The translations under genes and the position numbers were made by a program. The notes under the pieces were generated by a model. That model had not been told where the DNA came from, did not search any database, and was given only the letters and a program-made list of their open reading frames with translations. 64,000 nucleotides of DNA from Notolepis coatsorum (lineage: Eukaryota > Chordata > Actinopteri > Aulopiformes > Paralepididae), in the NCBI GenBank assembly GCA_963971535.1, contig OZ020592.1:57934873-57998872 (forward strand). Reading direction: 5' to 3'. Shown here piece after piece: positions 37,227-48,954 of the stretch (positions are counted from its first letter, which is position 1; the number at the start of each line of letters is the position of its first letter).

Positions 37227-39205
37227 TGGAGTTTACGTCATTTCTTAGTCTGTTTCTTTCTAGTTTGAGTTCAGTCACGTGGGCTTGGAGTTCACTGCTC
37301 GTGCTTTTGGTAAGCTTTGACTGACTTTTTACGAAACTCAGAGCATTTTTTGTCTCTGGCTTTCATAGCGGTCAGTATTTCAGTGTGCATCCACGGCTCA
37401 GCGCGATTTTTTACCCTGGTGGTTCTTAGGGGGGCCATGTTGTTTAGTATTGTGGAGAATTTGGTTTTGAAGCCAAGCCAGGTTTCTTCAACCAGTGTAC
37501 CATTGAGCTCATCTGACCAGTCCAGGCTCTCCAGTTCAAGGTTAAAGGCCTCGCTAGAGTAGGTTTTGAGGTCTCTAGATGTGACTGTTTTGTGACAGCC
37601 AGCCTTTTGCTTTAGCTTTTTGCGGGTACAGAATATCATATAATGATCACTTAACCCGCATGCTATAACCCCTTTATTGGAGATCTTGGACTTGTCTGAG
37701 GTCAGGATGAGGTCAATGGTAGTCTGAGTTGATTCACATACCCTTGTGGGTTGGGTGATTAGCTGGCTGAGGCCGTGCAGATCACAAAACCTACTGAAGG
37801 CCTTGAAGACGGGTGCTGCTTTACGTAGCATGTCCGTGTTCCAGTCCCCATTAAGGATTTTTTTCTACTCCGTCCTCCCCAGCTAAACACCCATCAAGTG
37901 AGTCATAGAAGCCACTGTGTTCTGGCGGTCTATAGATTGTGCCTATTAGTACTGTTTTCGCCCTTTCAAATAAGATTTCAATCCAAACAGTTTCAATCTC
38001 GTCCTGGTTAAGGTCAGTACGGTTGATGAATTTGGTATCTTTGTGAATATACACACAGACGCCACCTCCATACTGGTTTCTATCCCTCCTGAGTCCTGAC
38101 TATCGAATAGTTCTCGATTTCAATCTCTGGATCCTGAACAAATTAGTCTAGTTTTGTTTCTGTGAAACACAATATATTAGCCTTACCATTTAAAAACAAA
38201 TGTCTGATTTCAGCCAGTTTGGGTCTCAGGCTGTTTGTGTTTAGGTAAAATATGTGAAGTCCATTTGTGTTTGTTATTTGATTAATGTCATCTAGCTCTC
38301 AAAGTGTTGATTGACGGTGGTGTGTGGTTGTCCTTGTGGCGGTAGGTGGGGAGGGGGGGATGGGGTCCTGTGTCCATTGTTGTTAGGAGGGGGGGTGGGG
38401 ATGATCCTTTGTCCTCTGCTGGTGTCTGTATTGCTCGTTGTGGAAGCCCGCAACGTGGGGGGGGGGGGGGGCTGGTCGCTGTCCACAGATGTGTCTGGAG
38501 GTCCTCCATTGTGGGGGAGGGGGGTGGGTCTGTCCTTTGTCCTGGCCCGGTCAGCCTAGCTAGCCTGGCGGGGCTAGCCGAGCCAACCGGCGGGTCCCTG
38601 GTGATCTGGACGTCCCGCGCTGATCTGTGTCCCATGGTTGCAAGCTCTCTCCCTCTCGCATCTCGCCTCATCTGTAGGGGCTTCGGTGAGGGCATGTCGC
38701 CGCCTGCTGGTCGGTTGGTGCATCCGCTGGCTGTGTGGATGTTGTTGATGCTGTCGACGGTTGGTGTGATGAGGAGCCGTTGGTTCTTCGCCTGTCGGCG
38801 TGTTAAAACAGGTCCCGGGTTTTGGTGAATGTCTCCAGATAGGAGCAAATACAATAGAAACATCGATTTTCTATTAAACTTGCCTGTCGGGGGTAGTTTC
38901 TTTCTTTCGGGATTCGCCGTCAGCAGTCTGTGAATAGCTGCAGCTCCAATAGCCGGATGTTTCCTCTCCGAGCCATTCAACAGGAAAAAGTCACAATGGG
39001 ACTGTAGATTTTCGCTTTTGTTGCTTTCCACCGCCGTTTCCTGACGATTCTGTGCTGAATTCAGGCACACGTCTGTAATCCACAGTATGGCGAGCAAGAA
39101 ATGCGCAAATATTCCCGTAGATCTTTTTGTTGCTGATTTTTGTTGTTGGTATCCATGGGAACAGCAAGGTATCCTGCGACCGTTCATGTCGAGATCCGGA
39201 AGTAG
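37227..39205 (-). mobile_element. LINE-A, 5' portion (ORF with 2A-like motif and endonuclease)
   Basis: Minus strand. The first frame (39187-38288, 299 codons) starts MNGRRIPCCSHGYQQQ, has a hydrophobic segment LLAILWITDVCL, and at residues 118-126 has GDIHQNPGP, a 2A-like ribosome-skipping motif preceded by MFLLYLLLS. A proline-rich linker follows. Downstream are frameshifted pieces of an APE endonuclease: HIFYLNTNSLRPKLAEIRHL, ILCFTETKLD, YGGGVCVYIHKDTKF, IGTIYRPPEH and ACGLSDHYMIFCTRK. The coding resumes at 9740 after two insertions are removed. Inactive copy. Confidence 0.85.
38810..38836 (-). other. 2A-like peptide coding motif
   Basis: Encodes GDIHQNPGP. The canonical 2A signature is DxExNPGP; here His replaces the Glu, a variant that recurs in 2A-like sequences of non-LTR retrotransposons. 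Ribosome skipping between Gly and the final Pro would release the N-terminal 125 residues. Confidence 0.7.
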
Positions 39206-39230
39206 TCTACAATGACATTATTAGTGAGGC

Positions 39231-40854
39231 CTAACAGTCTCCTGAGCATGAGCAAAGGGCAGCACACTTGAGGGCAGCCTTTTTGCACTTGCAGAGTGTT
39301 GTACACCCTTTCTTGCAACCACAATGGATCAGTTCATAGCAGCTCTGTGATGCTTCTGGAAGGGTGGTCCACAGTGGCTGCCATCCCATTTCTTCTTTCA
39401 CCCAGCCCCAATCAGCATGGCTTGGCAGCTGAGGGTCAGGTTCCAAGGCGTTGCTCCAAACATTGGCCTGATAGCTGGCACGCTTAATGTGTTGCTCTAG
39501 CGCAGCCTTCGTTGGGGGCATGTTCTCCAGAGCTCTGGATTTCTGAGTGAAGAGCTGTTTTTTAGCTTAATTTACCTCTGTGGTTTCGCTTGTCCTGTCA
39601 TACATCAGTACGACAAAGCGCTCCAACCGTGACTTGGACAGCTCACTCACATCACCCTGCATCTGCAGGAGCTCATTGAAAGCCTCAGTCACTTCAGGGA
39701 AAGCCTTCCAAGTCTGCCATGCTGTTTTCTTTCCTCTTCCAGCAAATGCTGAGACTGTGTCACATCCTGTGAGTGCGTGGAACAATGGGAGAGCAGCACA
39801 GGTACTTGGACCCAGCTTGTTGGCTATTTCATGAACGCCAATATATCTGAGGTTGGTTCCACTACCAAGAGCAATCCACATTTCCTCTAATTGATCTTCC
39901 TAATCATGGCCATGGCCAGGACTACAACATCGGTGTCAACAGTACGAATAGTCACCTTCTTGCAACCCTTCTGAACAGCATCTGACACATGCAGAAGCAA
40001 GCATGTGTCTGCTTCCTCATAAGAACATGGGGTGAGATTTGTCATGTCACACTGGGGAGGAGAGCAGAGCACCATTTTGCCATGAGTTGCGTAAAAGTTA
40101 TTTTCTCTCATCTACTGTGATGCAAATTACTTGCTGAGAGAGGAATTCAAACAATTCTGTTTTGTTCTCATCAACACGCAGGAAGACTTTCCAGTGCTTT
40201 GGCAGTGCAGTGGTAGGCATCACCTGTCTCCTGATTCCCTTCCCTCTCTTCTGTCGGGTGGTTCCTTTCAGACTGTCTGGGATATAGATGTCCCAGATAA
40301 CATCAAGACGCCTTGTATTTCTCAAGCTGGGATTTTGCATATGGCACAAAGACACTATCTGCATAATCCTGGAAGGTCTTTGCTGGACCAGGATTCAGCA
40401 TCTGGACCACAGCTGCACCATCAAGGAACACAGCATCAACCACAGGAGGAGGTTGTGAGTCAGTGTCATCAATCATTATGCAGTGCAAGAGGTCTGCTTT
40501 TGTACCAAGCCGCATCTTCCCTCCTTGAGATAAAGATGGTGGTGCTTCCTGGTTTTCATGACTGAAGAACTGATCCAGATTGCCATCACGTGTTTGGCAA
40601 GCCACATACAGCCGTGAGAAGAGATTGCAATCACGCTTCAGTGCTTCAAGTTGTATCTTCTGCTTTGACTGTGTTTTCACTAGTGGGCAGCTGAACAGAG
40701 GAAATTTGTTCTTGGGCAGGGTATATGTGACTGGCTTTGTTTGCTGCTCCAGGCATTCTTCCACAAAGGTCTTGTACTGTTGTGCACCAAGGGACTCCAC
40801 TTTCCTTACTGTGTCTGAAACTGATGAACTCATGATGTCTTAAGAGTCAAGCAA
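39231..40854 (-). pseudogene. Unnamed multicopy gene with PIN/FEN-like acidic motifs and CXC-like C-terminus, C-terminal part
   Basis: Minus-strand fragments in broken frames: SSSVSDTVRKVESLGAQQY, NKFPLFSCPLVKTQSKQKI, RDCNLFSRLYVACQTRDGNL, FFSHENQEAPPSLSQGGKMR and LDVIWDIYIPDSLKG. Then YEEADTCLLLHVSDAVQKG and VTIRTVDTDVVVLAMAM, an acidic pair like PIN/FEN-type nucleases. Then LPLFHALTGCDTVSAFAGRG, and a cysteine-rich end CGCKKGCTTLCKCKKAALKC. There are three frameshifts (near 40330, 40110 and 39885) and in-frame stops (39567 and 40840). I have seen such proteins as unnamed repeated genes in fish and insects; no function is established. N-terminal parts are at 47405-48954. Confidence 0.7.
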
Positions 40855-40856
40855 AT

Positions 40857-43425
40857 CAAATCAAATCAAATCAAATTTATTTGTAAGGCCCGACAACACA
40901 CGTTAATGTCCCCATGGGACGGACACATCTTCTTTAAACAAGTCAAGAAGAAACATCACAATAAGTCAAGAAACAAAACAAGACATGCTACGCCCTCTCA
41001 GTGAGAATCCGCCATGCCAGGTGAAAAGAAGCGGTTGATTGGCTGGACGTGTGTCGGAGGAAGCATGTGGTAGCCTCCACTCTCCCAGACCGACTGTGGG
41101 GGGTAAGTGCGCAGCGACCAGGAAGGGGATTGAGAATTGGCATAACGACTAACATTGGGATGGGAGAAAATCGGAGGAAAAAGGAGAGAAAAAAAAAAAA
41201 AACGAAACAAGAACACCATAAGGTCCAACAAATTTAAAATAAATACAAAATAAATGAATGCAATACAAACACTCCCAGACATACCCCACGCGAAGGTAAG
41301 GAAAAACTCACTACAACCTAGCAATAGGAAAAAATGCACCACAGGCAGTGTGGAGGAGAGGAACCTTAGAAGGGCCATTCAAGGGGGGATCTCCCTTCTT
41401 AGATGTCGGTGATAGTGTCACCTGACCCCCACGGGAAGCATCCAGGTCTAAAGCTAAGGTGTGCACATGCACGGATACTCTTCCCAAAGGGGCCAGCCGA
41501 CCTACCACCATGAATTTCCCCAGGACCACAAACAGACACGGGAGAATGCGCCGAGAAACAGTAAGAAAGCTTTTATTGCATAAAAATAGATAGTTTAATA
41601 CAAGGTTATATTTCGATATAAATAACTGGTCGGTTAGCCTATTTAAAAGACCCACGCCTCTTAAGCCTAAGGTAGTTTAAAAGGAGGAAGTGCTCCATGC
41701 CCCGTAAACCCGCCCCCAGACTGTTACTCCCACCCACGCCCCCTATCCCCGCCCCTGAGACACTACACACGTGAAGGAAAAAGAGTCTGCCCTGCACACG
41801 GGTCTATGACTAGCAAACGTCAACTTAGAATCACACTATACCACACGGTTCACTGCAAACAGCCTGAAATAAGTATCGATATCACACTATCCCTCGGGGA
41901 GCCACGGCAAATGATTTAGGGAGAATATAGGTAGATAAATACACAGTGTTCACACGGTAAATTAAGGGGGTTTGGATAGGATAGTGGGTGCTGTTCACCG
42001 CTAGGGGTTGTGACCAGGCCTAGAATACTCCTCCCATATCCTAACCTAGGTCTGGGGCAGTGGAAGCGCTGAGTTACAAACAATACTAAAAAGGTTAATG
42101 ATAACCGGGGCCCGAAGCTGAGGGCCGGAAGGACGCCACCTCCTTCCGCTCCCGTAGCCCCTCTCGGCTTCGGGCTAAAAACCGTTCGGTCTGTACTGGG
42201 GTGTTTTAGGCACTCCAAGCACCAGGCGTGCAATAATGTCCTTCCGCCTGCAATGAAAGGCACAGTCAGTAAGTGCAAGGTCCCCCCGTTCACGGGTTCG
42301 TCAAAATGCACAATGGATTAGATATCCTCCATATGATTTAGAAAAGAGAGAAAGGTAGTTCACAGAGGATGGAGAATCCACAATACTAGGTTCCAGTCTT
42401 CGACAGTATTACTGGCTTTACTGTATGCCGTTCCGATAATCTTCAGCTTCACGCCACTAATAATATTCCTAATTCAAATGCAGTCACTGTTCGTCTATGT
42501 CTTCATTTACCACTCGGGAAATAGTTCGTTTGTTTAGGCACGTATTCTACTGTCTTGCGTTCTTTACTCACGGCGCCCGGTGTGGCGATAATGTCTCTCC
42601 GGTCTGAAGCTCCACTCGTTTCCACTGTGGGGGAAACACCGCAGTCGCCGCTATGAACTGGTTCCACTGGAGGAATGGTAAAAACACAAAAGAGCCGCGT
42701 GTCCTCGTACTCCTTAGCCCTGCGTCCTCTGCTACCGTCCTCTTGACTCCCGTTTTCGTTCTGCCATTGTTCGTCACTGATTCTCCTTTCAGTAGCGCCA
42801 GCACTTCCGGGCACCGCCCCCGTCACGCCAGCGAGCCAATCACCTCGCGCTCCCTCCAACGACGCTCCCCAGCTGCGTAAGAAGAAGAGGGCACACATGT
42901 GTAGCCTGTATAACATTTACATACGCTACCCCCCCTGGTGGTCCTGCACTTGCCTGCTGTAGCTGTCGTCTGCACAAAATCACCATCCTCCCAAGATGGC
43001 TCTCTCCGCTCCCGTCAGGACCTCCTGGACTCCACTCCGTCTAAACAAAACAACAGGGACAGCATGGTGCAGTACAGTGACGGTACTTCACATCTCATCA
43101 TCAGCTGATATTCACTTGCCTTTTCCATCAGCCAGGTATGCCTTTAGGTCCTCTTCCAGACCATCCCGGGACACGTCCTCCTCTTTGGCTCCCGCAGGTA
43201 TATACACCCCCCATACAGATACCCCTATACCCCCACCCGCGACAATAGTAGTGTTGCAGACGGACAGTTGGTAAGCATGCACTCATGTGTGTAGTGAAAC
43301 ACAGATGAGTGCATGCAATAGCAACTGAACATTTTGAAAAATTTAAGATAGAGCTGATAGCAACTGAACATTTTGAAAGATTAAAGATAGAGCTGATAGC
43401 GGATATATTTGAGGCACAGGAGCGG
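40857..43425. repeat. Composite of unclassified retroelement sequence
   Basis: It starts with an (AAATC)n-type end and 'aaatttatttgtaaggcccg' and includes a partial SINE (40991-41203). Then comes a possible LTR on the minus strand whose TG would be at 42921 after a polypurine run 'caggggggg' (42930-42940). No coding domain or matching second LTR is recognised, so its class is open. Confidence 0.35.
40991..41203 (+). mobile_element. SINE fragment, 5'-truncated
   Basis: Same sequence as the SINE at 3383-3844 in opposite orientation ('gaagcggttgattggctgga', 'ggatgggagaaaatcgg'), ending in an A-rich run. The tRNA-like head is missing. Confidence 0.65.
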
Positions 43426-43700
43426 CGCAAAGAGGGTCGCGTCCTCCCCGTCTTAATCACGGGATGTTCAACACTCCGATCATCGCTCCGAGACAGCCGG
43501 AGACAGGGAGATAGGGGGTGGCGCAGAGAGGGTCGCAACCTCCCCGTCATCATCGCGGGACGTCCGGCACTCCGGTCATCACTACGAGACAGCCGGAGAC
43601 AGGGAGACAGGAGGGCACGCAGCGAGGGTCGCATCCTCCCGGTCTTCATCACGGCACGTCCGACACTCCGGTCATCACTCCGGGACAACAACTCACAGGG
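43425..43700 (+). repeat. Three tandem copies of a unit of about 95 bp
   Basis: Units contain 'gagggtcgc', 'tcctccccgtcttaatcac' and 'gagacagccggagacaggga', with period about 93-97. They lie just upstream of the Rex1-like LINE ORF and may be its 5' UTR promoter repeats. Confidence 0.6.
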
Positions 43701-43778
43701 AGACGGGAAAGGTGTTAGACAGCTTGCGTGATTGTAATGGGCGGACATAGCAATAGATACAAGTGGTAAGCATAGACG

Positions 43779-46754
43779 ATGGCGCTGCTCCGACCGGCTG
43801 CCTCTCTGTTCGCTCCGTCGAGACTGTGTTTACTTTTGTTAATATTTATAGTTTTTAGAGTTTTGTTCGTACCAACTGTTGGTGCATTTAATGTATATGA
43901 CCGTCAGTCACTCATAGACATTGGATTACGGGAAACTTACCAACTGGATTACTCACTGGATCAGCTTTCCGAACCGCATCAATGGCCTGAAGAAATTCTC
44001 CGGAGATCAGGACCAGATCCTTTGTTCCTAGACCCCAGGAACAGAGGAACCAGACGGCGAGGGAAGAGGGCTGGGATCCGTAACAGGCTGAGATCCAGAC
44101 GCCACCGTACACCACTGCCCAGTATATTGCTAGCCAATGTACAATCAATTGACAATAAACTGGATGACATCCGAGCAAGGATTCAATATCAAAGAGACGT
44201 TAGGGACTGCAACGTCCTCTGCTTCACCGAGACGTGGTTGACGCCGGACGTCCCAGACCACGCAATTCAACCGGCTGATCACTTCTTTATCCATCGCAAG
44301 GATCGGACATCAGCAGAGTCCGGTAAACAACGTGGAGGAGGTATTGCCTTCATGTTTAACAAAAATTGGAGCGATCCAACTAACGTGAAGGAATTATCCA
44401 ACCACTGCTCCCCAGAACTGGAATATATAACCATCAAGTGTCGTCCTTTCTTCCTCCCGAGGGAGTTAACGGCGATCGTCCTGGTCGGAGTGTATATTCC
44501 ACCGCAAGCCAGCAACAAGGTTGCGCTCTCCAGACTACACGACGAGGTAAATAGAATCCAAGTGGCGAATGTTAACGCCGCCATTTTAGTTCTGGGAGAT
44601 TTCAATAGCGCCAATCTGAGAAAGGTATTGCCTGACTTCTATCAGCATGTGACTTGCAACACCAGAGGCGGTAACATCCTAGATCACTGTTACACGCAAT
44701 TTAAAGGTGGCTACAAGGCTCATTCTGATAGTGGCTTTGGTAAGTCAGATCACGCGTCCATCTTTCTTTCACCAAAGTACAGACAGAGAATTAAAAGTAC
44801 TCCCGTAGTCTCGCGAGAGGTGCAGAAATGGGATGTGACGTCAGAGGAGACGATCCGGTCAGTGTTTCACCACACAGACTGGAATGTGTTCCGCGACACA
44901 GATAACATTAATGTCTACACGGAGACAGTGCTGGACTATGTTTGTACTAGGGTGAAAGAAACAATCCCCACTACCAAAATGAAAGTTTACCCAAATCAAA
45001 AACCCTGGGTAGACAAATCTGAGAGAGAGCGCACCAAAGCATACAACGACGGCCTAGAGGCAGGCAACATGAATGACCACAAGGTGGCGCGATACAACGT
45101 AAGGAGGACAGTGTCAGAGGCCAAACGACGCTACAGGGATAAAATTGAACTCCAGTTTGAACAAGCTGACTCTAGAGCTATGTGGCAGGGGCTCAAAACG
45201 ATGACAGACTACAAAGGCGCCTCCCTCAAACTGAACAGTGACATCTCCTTAGCAAATGACCTCAATACCTTCTATGCGAGGTTTGATGCTGGTAATAACA
45301 ACACCAGCTCACAAGCCTCGGCAATGGGGGGGGGGGGGTCGGCTGCTGATGGAGGCGCAGTGTTCAGGGTAACAGAGCATGAGGTGAGGCGGACCTTTAA
45401 AAAAGTGAATATCAGGAAGGCAGCAGGTCCAGACGGCATCCCCGGCCGCATCCTAAAAGTCTGTGCTGACCAACTGGCCCCAGTATTCACTGACATATTT
45501 AACCTGTCCTTAGAACAGGCTGTCATCCCCACCTGCCTGAAGAAGTCCACTATTATCCCTGTACCCAAAAAATCCAAGCCTGCTTGCCTCAACGACTACC
45601 GCCCTGTAGCTCTCACCTCCATAGCCATGAAGTGCTTTGAGAAGCTAGTAAAGGGCTACATCTGCTCCTCCCTCCCCATCAACATGGACCCCCTGCAATT
45701 TGCATACCGCCCCAACAGGTCCACGGAGGACGCCATATCCCATGTGCTGCACACAGCAGCATCACACCTGGACAAGAGGCAGGGGAACTATGTGAGAATG
45801 CTATTCATCGACTACAGCTCGGCATTCAATACCATAGTCCCCTCCATACTCATAGCCAAGCTCAGGGACCTGGGCTTGGGCTATGACCTCTGCCAGTGGG
45901 TCTTGGACTTCCTGACTGGCAGACCCCAGGTGGTGAGAGCAGGCAACTGCACCTCCTCATCCATCACCCTCAACATAGGGGCCCCCCAGGGCTGTGTTCT
46001 GAGTCCCCTCCTCTACTCCCTGTACACACACGACTGTGTGGCTCAGCGGAGTAGCAATACAATCGTCAAATTTGCTGACGACACAGTGGTGGTGGGCCTG
46101 ATCTCTGCCAACGACGAGAGGGCCTACCTGGAAGAGGTCAAGGTCCTGGCGGGATGGTGCCAGGAAAACAGCCTCTCCCTGAACGTCAGCAAAACAAAGG
46201 AGATGATTGTGGACTTCAGGAGGTCGGGGGTCAAGGACTACAGCCCCCTCAGCATCGACGGGGCACCGGTTGAGAGAGTCAACAGCTTTAAGTACCTCAG
46301 AGCCTACATATCCGAGGACTTGACATGGACCACACACATTAACAGTGTTGTGAAGAAGGCACGACAACGCCTCTACTTCCTCAGGCGCCTAAGGAAGTTC
46401 CAAGTCAGCCAGAAGATCCTTAAGAACTTCTACTCATGTACAATAGAGAGCATCTTGACCGGCAACATCACCTCCTGGTTTGGGAATAGCACTGCACAAG
46501 ACCAAAGCAGACTACAAAGAGTGACACGTTCAGCCGAACGCACAATTGGAGGGGGGCTCCCCACCCTCCAGAACATTTACTACAAGCGTTGCAAGGGCAA
46601 GGCTAAGAGAATCATTAAAGACTCCAGTCACCCGAACAACTGCCTCTTTGAACTGCTGCGGTCAGGCAAGCGATACAGGAGTCTCAAGGCGAGCACAGAA
46701 AGACTCAGAAGAAGCTTCTATCCCCAGGCCATCAGGCTGCTAAACGAACAATGA
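43779..46754 (+). CDS. Rex1-like (Rex-Babar type) LINE ORF: endonuclease-reverse transcriptase, 991 aa, intact
   Basis: Non-LTR retrotransposon protein that nicks target DNA and reverse-transcribes its own RNA. Residues 1-40 are hydrophobic (LCLLLLIFIVFRVLFV). The APE endonuclease follows (SILLANVQSIDNKLDDIR, NVLCFTETWL, VLGDFNSANL, GKSDHASIFL). RT motifs are AAGPDGIPGRIL, NDYRPVALTSIAMKCFEKLV, LFIDYSSAFNTI, GAPQGCVLSPLLYSLYTHDC and KFADDTVVVGL (about residue 765). The C-terminal domain ends FYPQAIRLLNE. No stop or frameshift is seen, so this copy may still be competent. Clade named from memory of RT motifs; moderate certainty. Confidence 0.85.
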   Translation: MALLRPAASLFAPSRLCLLLLIFIVFRVLFVPTVGAFNVYDRQSLIDIGLRETYQLDYSLDQLSEPHQWPEEILRRSGPDPLFLDPRNRGTRRRGKRAGIRNRLRSRRHRTPLPSILLANVQSIDNKLDDIRARIQYQRDVRDCNVLCFTETWLTPDVPDHAIQPADHFFIHRKDRTSAESGKQRGGGIAFMFNKNWSDPTNVKELSNHCSPELEYITIKCRPFFLPRELTAIVLVGVYIPPQASNKVALSRLHDEVNRIQVANVNAAILVLGDFNSANLRKVLPDFYQHVTCNTRGGNILDHCYTQFKGGYKAHSDSGFGKSDHASIFLSPKYRQRIKSTPVVSREVQKWDVTSEETIRSVFHHTDWNVFRDTDNINVYTETVLDYVCTRVKETIPTTKMKVYPNQKPWVDKSERERTKAYNDGLEAGNMNDHKVARYNVRRTVSEAKRRYRDKIELQFEQADSRAMWQGLKTMTDYKGASLKLNSDISLANDLNTFYARFDAGNNNTSSQASAMGGGGSAADGGAVFRVTEHEVRRTFKKVNIRKAAGPDGIPGRILKVCADQLAPVFTDIFNLSLEQAVIPTCLKKSTIIPVPKKSKPACLNDYRPVALTSIAMKCFEKLVKGYICSSLPINMDPLQFAYRPNRSTEDAISHVLHTAASHLDKRQGNYVRMLFIDYSSAFNTIVPSILIAKLRDLGLGYDLCQWVLDFLTGRPQVVRAGNCTSSSITLNIGAPQGCVLSPLLYSLYTHDCVAQRSSNTIVKFADDTVVVGLISANDERAYLEEVKVLAGWCQENSLSLNVSKTKEMIVDFRRSGVKDYSPLSIDGAPVERVNSFKYLRAYISEDLTWTTHINSVVKKARQRLYFLRRLRKFQVSQKILKNFYSCTIESILTGNITSWFGNSTAQDQSRLQRVTRSAERTIGGGLPTLQNIYYKRCKGKAKRIIKDSSHPNNCLFELLRSGKRYRSLKASTERLRRSFYPQAIRLLNEQ

Positions 46755-47263
46755 ATGAACACTACACAACAACAACCACCAAACGCACATAGCACACACA
46801 TCCACACGCACACACTCACTTTAAACAAACACACTGTAGCACCCACTCCACACACTTATAGCACACACCCACTTTAAACAAACACACTGTAGCACCCACT
46901 CCCCACACTTTATATTTATGGATGAAGGATTGCACTACAACTCGTACACCTTACTGTAAATTGTACCTAAAATTGTACCTCATCCCATTTCTGCTTTGCA
47001 CTAGATAGTACTGTACATTAGTACACTGCATAGTATTGTGTATTGTATATTATATGGTAACTCAGAACATTGTACATATGTCTATACCGAACACTGTGAC
47101 CTCATTTTCTTCTTCTAAATTCATGCTATATTATGTTATTATGTTATTTGATACTATCTTGTCTAGCACAGTCTCTGGAGCGTAACAGTAAGAAGCATTT
47201 TGTATGAAAGTATTCTGTACTTCTGTATGACAACTATTAAAGAACTTGAACTTGAACTTGAAC
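46755..47263 (+). repeat. 3' UTR and (TTGAAC)n tail of the Rex1-like LINE
   Basis: It contains an imperfect duplication of 'actttaaacaaacacactgt' (46819 and 46870) and ends with 'aacttgaacttgaacttgaac'. Similar ends occur at 55758 (reverse). Confidence 0.8.
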
Positions 47264-47404
47264 TATATGTGAATAGAATAGAAGTACTTAACCCATCAAT
47301 GAAACCACGTTGACAGACCACGGACAGAAGACGGTAAGAAGCTGATCCATGGCCTTGGTGGTGCACGTAGAGCAGTCACTGCAATCTTGGCCAAGACCCC
47401 GAGA

Positions 47405-47792
47405 CACCAGGAGATCCTGACTCTCTTCAAGAAATGGGTTCCCCATCTCTTTAATTACTGCTGTGAGGGACCTAACATGTTTTATGAAGGTTTCTTGCAC
47501 TGCTGGCTGCTGCTCGTGGTGACGATTTTCACTTTCTGGGGTGCTTTCATTCTCGAAATCTGTAGTCAATTTCTCGACCTGCCACCATCCAGCGATGCAG
47601 TGCCCCAGGATTCTCTGTCAGGCCAACTGCTCCACCAGATCCTTTGATGAGTGCGTTGTTCTGTTCGTGGCAGTGGTCAATTGCAATAGCAGAGAATTTG
47701 TGACTTGTTTTTTGCACAACAAACTTTCCAACACGGAACTCCTCCAGGATGGCTGGATGTTTATCAGAGAGGACCATCATATCACGGACATT
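47405..47792 (-). pseudogene. PIN/CXC-like gene, middle fragment
   Basis: Minus-strand frames read VRDMMVLSDKHPAILEEFRV, then FVVQKTSHKFSAIAIDHCHE, GGAVGLTENPG, and in the adjoining frame ETFIKHVRSLTAVIKEMGNP followed by EESQDLLV. These precede the piece ending at 40854 (LDS*DIMSSS), with about 6.5 kb of inserted sequence between. 47264-47404 is unexplained. Confidence 0.65.
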
Positions 47793-48618
47793 GACCTGAC
47801 TCCTAGAACCCACCTCACCCCTGCCCACTTTGACAACCTAGGATGGCTTAGAGTAGATGACAGAGTACAGCAACTTGCAATGGGCCTGGTCTACAAGATA
47901 CACTACACGACCAAGGTACCCATGTACATGTCAGAATACTTCCCAAAGGTCAGTGAATACCACGACCACAACACCAGAGGGAGCTCCACAAATCATGTTA
48001 AACCCAGATTCAGCTCAAACAAGGGACTAAACACGTTTCGCAATTATGCCACATCAATGTGGAACGCCCTACCCAAAGCTGTAAAGGAATGTGAATCACT
48101 ACCCACTTTCAAAAACACTCTCAAAGAACAGCTACGGGAGACTGCATTTCGATACTGGCCCCTACAAATGTCCTAACCCAGTTGTACAGTAAATTACCAA
48201 GTATGGCTTTGTCAGTATTCCAATGTACAGTGTACAGTGTCGTCGTCCCCCTACCCAACCCCCCTCCCCCACCTCCAATGTACAGCCCCCCCCCCCCCCC
48301 CCCCCACCCAACCCCACCCCACCTACCCAACCTCCTCCAATGTACAGTTTCTACGTCAAATATATATACACTCTTTTTCTGGACACTTTTTGTATCACAA
48401 ACAGTACTGTATTTGCAAATCTGGTATGTCATAAATGTATAGATGTAGCAGTACTGTCTATCTGTATGTCATGTGTGTCATATATGTTATGATGAATTGA
48501 AAATGGGAGACCCTGATGTAAACAAGTTGAAAGTCTTTCTCTGGTCTGCATCCCCTTAACAATTGTATGTATTGAGCTGTACTGTACTGTACCCATTCTG
48601 CAATCTGTTAATAAACTT

Positions 48619-48690
<72 letters not shown>
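47793..48690 (+). mobile_element. LINE-A copy, 5'-truncated, inserted in the PIN/CXC-like gene
   Basis: Coding from LTPRTHLTPAHFDNLGWLR to ALPKAVKECESLPTFKNTLK and the stop near 48173, then the 3' UTR and a (TCAA)n tail (48621-48690). On the other strand the gene frame continues on both sides (RWL | VNVRDMM). Confidence 0.88.
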
Positions 48691-48692
<2 letters not shown>

Positions 48693-48954
48693 GCCACCTG
48701 GAGTAGTGAGTGTGGTCCAGAGCAAACATCCAGGGTAGTAGCTGTGTGAGGGTTTCCACATAGAGCTGAAAGTTGCCCTCCCACAGTGATTTGATGTATA
48801 TGAGCATGAGGACCTCAAGTGATAAGGTTTTCAATCAGTAGTCGAAATGCACACTTTCCCTGACTCGCTGTAGGCACCATTCTTCAAATGTTGGAGGGGC
48901 CGCTTCAGGTATGCAGTGCTGATTGTAGGCCAGGTGCAGTAGCTTACGCAGGCT
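48691..48954 (-). pseudogene. PIN/CXC-like gene, upstream fragment
   Basis: Minus strand reads LRKLLHLAYNQHCIPEAAPP, TFEEWCLQRVRESVHFDY, then a TGA where the family seems to have Trp, then EVLMLIYIKSLWEGNFQLYV and LPWMFALDHTHYSRWL. Further upstream (49107-49420) similarity becomes uncertain. Confidence 0.6.

Noticed and set aside
38311..38828. Gly-rich plus-strand ORFs over the LINE-A 5' region
   Set aside because: Antisense of the proline-rich linker following the 2A-like motif.
47387..47647. Plus-strand ORF with AKTPRHQEILTLFKKWVP
   Set aside because: The opposite strand carries recognisable PIN/CXC-like gene sequence over much of it; no homology for the plus frame.
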